DNA of 64,000 nt from Gordionus sp. m RMFG-2023 (lineage: Eukaryota; Nematomorpha; Gordioida; Chordodea; Parachordodidae), in assembly GCF_954871325.1 (NCBI RefSeq), contig NC_088779.1, positions 13,022,846-13,086,845 of the forward strand. Reading direction: 5' to 3'. Positions 48,401 through 60,400 of this stretch are shown piece after piece. Position 1 is the stretch's first letter. Every line of letters begins with the position of its first letter. Below the pieces are notes generated by a model that was not told where the DNA came from, ran no database searches, and worked only from the letters and a program-made list of their open reading frames with translations. A program made the translations under genes and the position numbers.

Positions 48401-51400
48401 TCGCTTTAAAAATGTGGGTTTTATTAAGATCCCTTTCATGGATATATAAAATTCAATTTTAACAATATAATGTAAAATTTTTGAAGCTATTGTTCCTATT
48501 TCACACAGATTAAATTAACGGCTTAGGTTCGATTAGTGGTGAAAAGTAAGGTCCGGTTTTAGATTTTATAAATATTCCTAAAAATTAATATTGTGCCGTA
48601 TATAATTAAAATATTTTCAAGATTCTCTTCTCTCAGATTATATCTTCTATAAGGAGAAGGAATAAATTCTATGGTAGAAAACACTTGTATACCCTAAATT
48701 GGACCCCTGGTAACGCCAAATAGCAATATACAAAAATATCTAATAATATACTGAAACTTATCAATTAAAGCTGATTATTAATTATCTTTAAAAGAGTCAA
48801 ATATCAAAAGTTCAGGTTTAGGTGATAAATTTTTTAGCGGTTTAGGTTAGGTAAATAATAACGGTTAATACGTTTTAACGATTCTGTTTAGGTTAGATTT
48901 GGATCCATGCTTTTTCCTAATTAATTTAACAATCTTTTCGATTTTGTAGCCAAAGATTACAATTACAAATACACTACTAATAAACCAAGTTTTATTCTTG
49001 GGACCAAAAATGCCGCTTTAAATATCTAAGTTTAAATAATTCCTAGCATGATCAGTCTAATTACAAGGTTTCCCATTCAAAAAAGGAAAAGCTAGGGTCA
49101 AAGAAGGAAAAGGCCTGATCTAAAAAAAAAATTCAATCAAAAATGGAAAAAGTAGTTTTAATTATCATGAAATGTCATGTCTTTTTTAATCTTTTGTTTA
49201 TAATTTTCTTTCTTATTTTTTTTATCAATCTTTACGATCTTTCTTTATTTGTCATACTGATCTATTTTTACTCTCCAATTTTTTCATTCTTTTTCCATTT
49301 TAGATTATTTTTGGTCTTCTTGGCCAATAATCTTTTTAAAATAATTTCTTTATTCATTCATCTTTTTTATAATTTTAATTCTTCTTCTTCTCTATCTGAT
49401 TTCAATTGTGTGGAAAAAATTCAGTCTGGCCTGTGTTTTGTAAAAAAAATAGCATGGTATTTGTAATTTTTTATTTTTAGTCCAACCTGATTTTTAAAAA
49501 AATTATATTTTCCAGTTCTGATCCTGATTTCAGTTTTACAGGTGTCTACATCTGGATTATTTTGTAAATCACTTATCGTTTGATATTTTAGTCGAAATTT
49601 ATTTAATTTAAAAATGGTATTATTAATAAACGATTAGTTTATTTCCCGCATAATAAGATCAAGGTTAAAATAAAAAATGTATAGAGAGAATTGATGATAG
49701 GAAAAATAAGGAAATTTAAAAAAAGACAAAAAAAGTAAAATAAAAAATGAGAAGAAAAATATTAAAAAAATTGAGAAAAGACAAAAATAAATTAAAGAGA
49801 TCGCAAAAAGTTTTTAAAAAAATAGATTTGTGCATCAACCGGCCACCTATATTTTTGATCACGCTAAAAACGCTACCGTTTATAAATCATACCGACCTTA
49901 GATATAACCAGCGAATAAATTTTTTTTAAATAATTTCCATCTGATTAGTCAACATATCACTGTTGTAATTGTATAATGTCATAAGAGAAAATGTTTCAAT
50001 ATAATAGATCTAACATCAGATATGCTAGGATTTTGATAGCACTGATCCATACCCTGAAACCCTTTTTCAAATTCGATTTCAATGATGATAACAATAATGC
50101 CACTCAAATGAGAACATAAAAATTAAATGTCCTAACAAGGTGTCATATAATTATGCTTGAAAGTATATATGCCGCTAATAAAAATCTAATTAATAAAGTT
50201 TTGAAAATAATTGAAAAGCATTACCTCAAACTATCAATCAGAACTCGTAGAAGAACTTCGAAATTTAAAGAAACAATTGAATTTACATCGTCGAAAAAAG
50301 GGCCTACATTAAACTTGGCATTACTTTCCAGACTTAAAATAGAAACGTATTTAATGTAAATGATAATGATGGTTAGGAAATTTTATCACTTTAGAAAAAT
50401 TTGCTTAAAAAACTTGCGTTACGATTTGTTGTTTGCGATCTGCAAATAATACTAAATAAGTTTCAATTATTTTTACTCTTTATTTCAAAAATTATCTAGG
50501 TTGGCTTATTTTTGTTGGGTTCCCTTCTAGACCCAAGATAAAATTAAAAATTGTGTTAAAATTGATAATAAAGAAAAATTGCACATCTTTGAAATTTATT
50601 ATTAAATATCTTATACTTATAAAGCATGATGTAGATTAGTAAATATTAGGGCTGTGCCGATATTAAATATCGGATAAGATCTGTGCCGATATTTAGCGTT
50701 TTTCAAAAATATCGGATCGGTCCGATACCTGTAAAAACCCCGATCCGATCCTTTTGCTAAAAATGTAATTCTTAAAACTTTTGAGTAATGAAACTTTAAT
50801 TATTATTTTTTAAAATAAATTTTTTCGAGTTTCAGTGAGTTTCTATTTTACATTAATAATATTTTCTAAATAATTTTTTTTTAAACAATGCAAATGTTAT
50901 TTATTTTTTTAAATAGATTTTAAAAGTTTTTTTATAAAAATAGAAAGGAACACTCAAAGTTTTATTTATTTGTAATTTTTTTTAAAAATAACACCAATTT
51001 TATTATTTATACTTTAAATAAAAGAATTATTTTAAATATAGTTTCTGAATTATGGAAATATTTTGATAAAGATAAAAGGAATTTTGCAAAATGCGTTGTC
51101 TGCGGAATTCTAATTTCACGGGGAAGAATACTGAAATTTAGTTTAATACATCTAATATTAGGAAACATTTAAAGCGATTCCATCAAACGGAATTCGAAGA
51201 GCTAATATAAAAAGAACGAGGAATATTAGAAAAACAAATATAATTTTTAAAAAAAAGAGCCCTGAAAGTCAGCCAACTGTATCAGCCATTCTTAATAAAA
51301 CAAATATTTGGAAATATTTTGATTCTAAATCAATAATAATTTCTAAATTTATAGAAATGATAGCGTGTGACCACCAGCCGATTTCTAGCTTATAGGATAT

Positions 51401-54400
51401 CGGCTTTTAAAGGCTTTTACATCTTTTATGTCCAAATTACAAAATTTCCAATAGAAAGTATTTTTCGCAAGGAGTTATTCCGGATATATATGAAAAACTC
51501 TCCGAAAAAATTCGCAAAGAAATTTTGTTTGCCGATTCTTTTCTTTCTTTTACGGTAGATATATGGACTAGAAATTCAGGTGGCGATTTTCACATCTCAT
51601 TAACATGCCACTATATTTACCAAAATTTTAAACAAATTAATAGATTTCTAAATGTTAAAAAATTTAATGAGTCGCATACAGCAATAAATATTGCTCAAAT
51701 TTTAGATGAAATTATTAATTATTGGGGTATAAAGAAAATAAAATACATCTAATCATTAGAGATAATGCACCCAATAAAACTTTGGCCATGAAAAACGGCA
51801 AATTTCAAAGCGTTTTTTGCAATTGGTTGCACAGGCAGCAATTTTATCACAGAGATCTATTATTGACATGCTTGCCCGGGTTAGAAAAATAGTAGGCCAC
51901 TTTAAACATTCTTCTATTGCACAAAATAGTCTAAAAGATATCCAAATTCGATTAAGTCTAGCCTGGCACAAATTAATCCAGGATGTGCCCACCCGTTGGG
52001 ATTCTACCTATTATATGCTCGAAAGATTGATAGAACAAAAAAGGGCGGTAAAGCTGTTCATTATCGATAATCCTAATTTGGGAAATCTCTCATTATATGA
52101 GTGGGAATTAGCAGAAAGGGTAATTGATGTTCTGGAGCCAATTCAGAGAGTAACAAAAGAAATAAGTAAGGAATCATGTACAATTAGCATTGTTATACCC
52201 TTTGTTGAATTTCTGAAAATTGAATTAACGATTAATGGGGACACAAATAGAGGTGTGCAAACCATGAAGGATACCATTAATAATCAATTAACAACTCGGT
52301 TTTTTGATATTTATGATGATGACAATTATCTTATCGCAACATTACTTGATGCTCTTTATAAGGATTTTTACCAAAAAACATTTCATATATTGAAAAGCTC
52401 AGGACTGCATGTGAGTCTCTTTTTAAAGGTGATGATAATGTTCACTTTCCAACTTCTAATAAAGGTTCGCCAGGTTTAATATTTTTTTAAATAAATTTAG
52501 ATTTATTGTTAACTTAGGTAATGACAATGAGAAAAATGTTCCACATAACAATAAAAAATGAATTTAAGGGATGCTTATAATTGAAAATCAAAGAAAAAAT
52601 CGATATTAATGTAAATGATGACCTGCCATACTTGATAAAAATCCAGGAATATTTAAAAGAATCTTTATATATAGAAAGTATAATAACATATTTATCATAT
52701 TAATTTAAATATTGCTTGGTTAATCTATGAATGACCATTTGTTTGGGTGATATCTGATTATTTTTCAAAATCAACAAAAGATTGGGTTTGTATGAAATCC
52801 ACTATTTTATAAATGCTAGTTTTATATTTGTGTTATTTATTTAGACAACTCGAATTACATTAATGATGTTGATATTATATCCCCAGTGAATCCACTTGAA
52901 TATTGGAGAGTTAATGCTGTAAAATATCCAACTTTGTTAAAACTTGCACGTAAATTTTTGGCTCCTCCAGCAACAAGTGTCCCACCTGAGTCTGCCTTCA
53001 ATACGGCAGGGAATATTGATAGTCCACAACGTAGAAGCCTATTGCCTGAAAATCTAGAGGCTCTTATATTTATTTTAAAAAATCTAATATATTATAATTT
53101 TATATATTAAATATTACAATTTTATAATTCATACCAACATAAAATGGATATATTATTATATTTATTTTATCTATTATAATATAATTTTTTTTAAATTATT
53201 GTTGAAATAAAAAAATTAAATTAAATGCACAATTCATTTTTGCATAAAAATATTGATTTCTTAATTACATTTGGTTCAAAGAGGGGTGGTGTAAAATCAA
53301 TATAAATATCGGATTGGTTTTGAACCAATATCGGATCGGATCGGTGAAAAATATGTGAATCGGCACAGCCCTAGTAAATATAGATTGAAAATAGGAAATA
53401 TCAAATAAATTATTTGACAAGTTTGACAAATAACATTCTACAAGAACAAATCAAATCCCACTTTAAGTGGCTTATAACAAGAATGTCATTTCTTCTTGAA
53501 AAATGCAATTCACAGGTTATGGATGTTAGAAATTTTTGGAGAAAAAAGAGAATCGAAATTCCATATCTTCCCACATTAGCCAAAAAAAAATTCTTTAGTT
53601 TCTGGCAATTAAGTGAAGGAGGCTACTCTATCGCTGGGACATTGAATTCAAGGAGAGCATCCTAATATTGGGAAAATTTAATTTAAATTATTTTTATACA
53701 AGATAAATATAAAATGAGTATGAAATATTTAGTTTTCTATTCAATAAAGATTTAAAATTAACCGATACATCTGTAAAATGTTATTTTTAACTTAATTTAA
53801 CTTTCTAAAAAAATTCAATTAGAAATTTAAAAAATGTATATTATAAAAAAATTATATCAAAAAGCGACGAACCGCCGATTAAATTTTGAAAACTCACGTC
53901 GGCCACCTATAATAGGACATAAAAAAGAAAGAATAACCAAAAATAAAAAAAGTCAAAAAAATGATTTCAGGATTTTTAAAACGGTAACAAAAAATTATGC
54001 AAAAATAAATAATAATCTTCCCTTTTTGATTGAACCTTTCTCTTTTTGATCCCTTTCCATTTTTATTCTATTTTCCCCTTTTTGATTACATTTCTATTTT
54101 TTGATTGGTTCTTACATGAGAAATCCTGTATTAGCTCTTGCATTGATTTTAAATACCCATTTACGGGAGGGGGGATATTTAAGCATTGTTTAAATTTAAT
54201 ATGAAAGTAAATGCTAATCAATAAAATGTCAAAAGAGGAATTTCTTAATGAATTTTGTAGATTTGAAATGTGAGTATATTTTTTTCTTATTTTAATGTAA
54301 AAAAATTTGAGCTAAGTTAACAATCTCGAAGTCAGTCAATATATATAAATTAGAGATCTGGAAAGCCGGCTTAACTCAAAATTTTAAGAAAAGTAGTCCA

Positions 54401-57400
54401 GCCCATTAAATTTTTTGTATAAATTTTCCAGCCATCATATTTTTAGCATCTATATCTAATTTTTTCCAAATGCAAATAACTTTTATGTCTCTAATGCATG
54501 GCCATCTATTTCTTTCTGCAACAACCGTTTTATAAATCAATTGTTTGATATAAGTATTGTGCATTTAATTATTGCCTCAAATAATTTATTTAATTTTTAT
54601 GTGAGTTTACTATATTATTTATAGGTTTAGCTTTTTATACAAAGAAATCTTGTAATTTATTTATAAATAATATTATCAAAATCAAAATATTCGCTTGAAA
54701 TTCAAAAAAATATATCAACATTTCAATGCCCCGGCAGGCCCATTAAAATTTTATAGAAAATCAGATATTTGTGAGGCCCTGTGTGATTTATATATGAATT
54801 GTCTTACAAGGCTCTAAAAAAAATTTATGGCCTGCTTTAATATTTTGCCCAGTCCTGTATATATTATTTTTAAATTTGCCCACCCCGCCTTATAATTAGA
54901 TCCCCGCAAAGTTATTTTTTCATGGCTGGAGGCCCAATTTACAATTTGTATCAGAGCACAAATATTTTGTTCCAGCCCAACCTGCCCCTGATTTAATAAA
55001 TTTTTAGAATTTGAGTTTAACTATATAATATCAAGAAAAAATTAAAAATTATGTTTATATATTCACAAATTGCACCTTATATAAAAGTATTTTATTTTAA
55101 CTATTAAAATTGCAAACCCTAGTATAGCACTTTATTTAACCTGCTAGCAGAGTTGTTAAAGTATCTAGATATAAAAATGGGGTATCTGTATCTAGATAGA
55201 TTTTTGATTAAAGTATCTGTATCTAAATATTATTTTAGAGGTATCTGTATCTTTAGATACTTTTTTAAATACATTTTGATATACTTTTTATCTAACGCTT
55301 TTTTATATTATAAATAAAAATACTTGAATGCAAAATTTATTTTATTTCATATGAGCATATAACTTAATTTAATATATATATAAAAAAATCTTAAGACTAT
55401 TATAATAAAAAATTATATATATATATATATATAATATTAAAACTTATATATAAAAATATATATAAAAATATATATAAAAATATATATAAAAATATATATA
55501 AAAATATATATAAAAATATATATAAAAATATATATAAAAATATATATAAAAATATATATAAAAATATATATAAAAATATATATAAAAATATATATAAAAA
55601 TATATATAAAAATATATATATAAATATATATATAAATATATATATAAATATTCATTAAATATTATGTCCGAGTTATCAATAACAAGCAAATTCTGATATT
55701 TATTACAATCCATTTCAAGGAATTTGCTATTTTTATTTGCAATGGAATTGGTATTTTATTATATTATATTAATTATTATATTAATTTTTGTTCTAGAATA
55801 ATATTGATGAAGATGATATAATCAATGACGACATTCTTCCACGGCCAATTTATAGACATATTCTAAAATAATATCTCAAAATAAAGAAAACAAATCTCTG
55901 ATAGTAAAATGTTTGCCATGTCTACCAAAAAATACACAAATTTCAGTTAGCATTACCTCAACTTGCAACTTTGGAAAACATTTAAGTGTATAGATACTAA
56001 ATAAATGTTTACAATTGTAATTTTAAATTTTAAGAGAAAACATCAAACACTCTTAATCAAAATATTTTAAAAAAAGGGAAGGAGAAGAAATCTATTAAAG
56101 AAATGGACTAGGCTCATCGTCCATTGATATTTTTCCCAAGAGACCTCAGACTTTAACCCAAACCACTTTAGATGATTTAATAACTGATTTTATTATAGAT
56201 AGCATTCAGCCATTTTCAATTGTTAAAAATCCTTCATTTATAAAAAATGATCAAAACATTAGCTCCACAAAAAAAATATAATTTGCCAACAGTGGTTGCT
56301 AGAATTTCCCAAAGATGAGAAAATGAAAAGAAAGAAATCATAAAAAGTTTAATGGAACCATCACTAATATGCACAAAAGCAGATTGTTGGAGTGCTTATC
56401 ACCGGTATAGCTAACATTTAAATTTGTATAATAATTTAATTACGAAGAAATTATTTGAGCAGTTTTAAGAAATGATAATTTTTAGTTAATACATAGGAGT
56501 CAATGCACATTATATAGATCCAACAAGTTTGAAAAGAAAAAATGTAGCGTTGGCTTGTAAAAAAATGACTGGTAATCATAATAGCAAAAAATTTACAAGA
56601 TATAGCAAAAGATTATTGCATACAAAATAAAATCTCAAAGACCATTACAGACAATGCAAAAAACTTTCTTAAGTCTTTTAGGTTTATTTTATTATAAATA
56701 TACACATAATAATACTTATTTATGATAGAGTTTTCAAGCCAATTGAAAATATTGGTTAATTCATTGATGATCTGGATCTGGAAGATGAATTAGCATTTGC
56801 ACTAATATCAATATCAGATCTTTATATTACTGCTCAGGATTTTGAAATATCAGAATAATATATTTTACCTAATCATCAATGTTGTGCCAGTCACACAATG
56901 AATCTTGTTGCAACTGTAGATGCCAATAGAGTCTTGAAGTGCAAACAATATCAGAGGGTAAAACTATAATTTTAATTATAATATTTAATATTTTAATCAT
57001 TAGATATATAGCACAACATTAGCTAAATGCCAAAATATATGGAATAGACAAAATAAATCTCAAAATTCAGGTGAGATTATAGAAAACAATATTAGCCCTT
57101 ATTTTATATGTCCCAATATAACCAGATGGAACTCCACTTATAATATTAGTGCCAAAAAAGTAACGCCATTCGTTACCTTCATCTAAAGGTAACGAAAAAC
57201 GGTAACGCATTTCTTTTTTTTGAGTAACGGTAACGCAAAACGTTACTTTACTCGTTACTTTATATTTTTTCTTAAAAAATATCAATAAAAAGAAAAATAT
57301 ATTTTATTGTATTATTACTTTTATTTTTTTTTAATTCTTAATATTAATAATTTAAGCCGAGTTTTCATATCAACCACTTCCAACATTTTTTTTTAAATGC

Positions 57401-60400
57401 TCGTTGTTAAATTATCAGTCGAAATTAATATTCAATCAAAAGTCAAAGTTAATATAATGATATTATTAATTAATTCATAATTTATTTTAAAAGAATATTA
57501 TGTCCATAGTAATTACTTCTTCAGATGAAGAAGATTTAACCCTTCCCTGGCCCCAATTTGAATTACATTTTAAACCAATTAAGAAAATTAATGGTACCAA
57601 CTACCAAGTCTACACTTTGTAAATGTAAATTATGTCCCAATGCAAATATTTCGTCAATGTCAAGTAGCTCAAACTTAAAAAACATTTGAAGGTAAAGAAT
57701 GAATTAATATTGATTCCTTTATCCAACACACATTAGAATATTTTCAAATAATGATAAATATTTTTTTGATCAGGAAATGAATGAAGATCTCTGTGAAGAT
57801 GATCTTTCAAGCTTTTTTCAAAATAAAGATATTTCCTTAAATATTTTTAATAAATTCCCAGAATTGAAATTTTTGTTTATTAAATATACCACCACTCTCC
57901 CATCTTCTGCGCCAATTGAACGAGTGTTTAGCACGGCGAAAGCTGTGTTGAGTACTAAGTGCTCATGTTTATCGGTTAAAAAATTTCAAAATCAATTGTT
58001 GTTAAAAATAAATAAAAAATTGTTACATAAAGATGTTATCTTACAATATATTATTTTTGTATAATTTTATTCATATTATAATTATATATGAAAATTTTAT
58101 TATAAAAAGATCTTATCTTATATGTTCTCTTTGTATTTTATTTTATTATATATTGTCGGAAAAAAAATAAATATTTTTTTGCATTATATATAACATTTAA
58201 TTTTTTTAAGTAACGAGTAGCCCGTTACTTTTTTGAAAAGTCGGTAACCGCGTTCCTTTTGTAAAATGGTAACGAGTAAAGGTAACGCGTTCCATTTTTC
58301 AGATATAACGAGTAACGGTAACGCGTTTCTTTTTTGTAGTAACGTTTAAGCACTATATTGAATATATAAAAATTTTAATTGGGAAAATTTATTAAAAATT
58401 AAAGAATAATCTTTATTTTGAAAAAAGCTTAATTTATCATCATAAAAATCTTCAATCAGATCCTCATCCATTTTTCTTTATTAGAAAATAATCTATATGT
58501 GTGTTGTTTTTTAAAATCAAGTCTGCATTTTCTTTGTCAAGATCTTTTCTCAAGCAGGTAATAACTTCAATCCTTCATTGACATCTAGTTTTATCAGAGC
58601 TAATCTGATTTATATATTGAGTGAATTATTGTTGATAAGATAAATTCAATTGAAATAAAATATTATCAAAATATAAATTGTGAACAATACTTTAACTGTA
58701 TATTCTTTTATCTTTGTCTTGCATAATTGCATTTATAAGTGCCTTAGAAAATGAAATTACTTAAAGCCATATTTTTAATATTAATATAGTTATCATGGGA
58801 GAGAGAGTTCCCAAATGCATTTTTTCTTCTCTCTCTAGGAGCCATAAGAACAGGTTCCATAACTTATAAAATCATATATATATATAAGCATACAATATTT
58901 CTCTAGGAACGACTTGTCATTATTAGAAATCTATTTAAGTTAGATTTTTCACAAGATTCGTCAAATTTGTGGCAATTAGACTATATTAATTTCATGGATA
59001 TTGAAAGAGTCCCATCTTGTTATAATCAGTTTAATCAGATATCCCACTTTTTCCTTAGCTGCATAGTTTAGAGGATGCACATGTTTATTCCACAATTGAG
59101 GTTAAAATATTTGAGTTAGGACATAATTTACCTTACAAAGTGTAAATTTTATACCCTAGGTTTTCTTTATTGGTGTAAAAAAATGTTTTGTATTAAAGCC
59201 AAGGCAGGCTTTACTCATCTTCATCTGAAAAAAAATGTATAATTGATATTATATTCTTTATAAAATAAATTATAATATTAATAAGAATATAAATTTACAT
59301 ACATTAATTGATTTCAATATCAATTAGATTAAATCTTGATTGATTTCGATATTAATTAGATTAACAATCTTGATGAAAATTTAAAATAAAAATAAAGTAA
59401 TTTGGTGGTTGATGTGAATTAAAAACTCAACTTAAATTATTTATAATTTAAAAAATTTATTAATTTTATAATACAATGTTTTTCATATTTAATAAGAAAA
59501 ATTTGAATAACGAGTAACGTTCTACATTACCGTTACTCAAAAAAAAAAGAAACACATTACTATTACCTCTAAAAGGTGAATAGCATTCCTATTCTTCAAA
59601 AAAGGTAATGCCATTAGTAACATTACTTTAGAGTGCTTAAAAATACTGATAGATATTGATATCTTGTTTGAGGAGATTGTTATACATTCTTTTTTTATGA
59701 ATATCCAGTATACTCCAAAATAAACAGTCTAAAAACATTAGAGAAATGGGCACAATTTTTCCATAATAACAATAAATCCTAAAGCTTTGAAAAAATATGT
59801 AAGCATTATTCTCTTATTAACTATTTTGAAAAATATTACAAAACATGTGTTAATATCTATCTATATAAAGTAATTATAAGAGTTAATGTGTGTGAGGGAG
59901 GGGAAAATAACTAAGCCATTTCACAACCCCAGCAACTCACAATTTTTTTAGCAATTTTCATATTTCTCCTCAAAATAAAAATTTCTCCAATCTCTCGCAG
60001 TTTAAAAAATTTTTACTTGGTAACCCTAGTCACAATTACAAATCACGTTAGCGAAAATTGTCAATTTGGGAAATGAAAATTACAAAAATGATAAGTGAAA
60101 TGTGTTAGATGAAAAATGACCTGTGATTTTGATCAATATTTTGATGAAACAATTAATATTTAATTTTTAAGCCTTGGATTGGGATTTGGGTTAGACTGCC
60201 TTTTATAGCATACCCCAAGCCCAAGAAAAAGTCCACAGTATTCAAAGGCTCAGGTCCCAATTTTGGATGCCCTTTGAAGGGTTTTACTCAAAGTCCATGC
60301 TTATTGGTAGGAAGGGCTTTGTAGATTACTAATATGGACAGGTCTGGTTATAAGATTATATGTTAAACATAAGAGTTAAAAAATTTATGAAAAATGATAG

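Noticed and set aside
49143-49466. 107-codon hydrophobic frame that looks like a membrane protein
   Set aside because: The DNA is a pyrimidine-rich T/C tract, which always yields Phe/Leu/Ile/Ser-rich frames. No splice context or known family; treated as repeat-derived.
55437-55713. Long Tyr/Ile/Phe-rich open frames on the minus strand
   Set aside because: They lie entirely in the 12-bp TAAAAATATATA minisatellite, which contains no stop in two minus-strand frames; composition alone explains them.
57147-59632. One element from the left end at 57147 to the end fragment at 59632
   Set aside because: A good right end of the same family already lies at 58355. The later fragment is reversed or from another copy and has no matching duplication.
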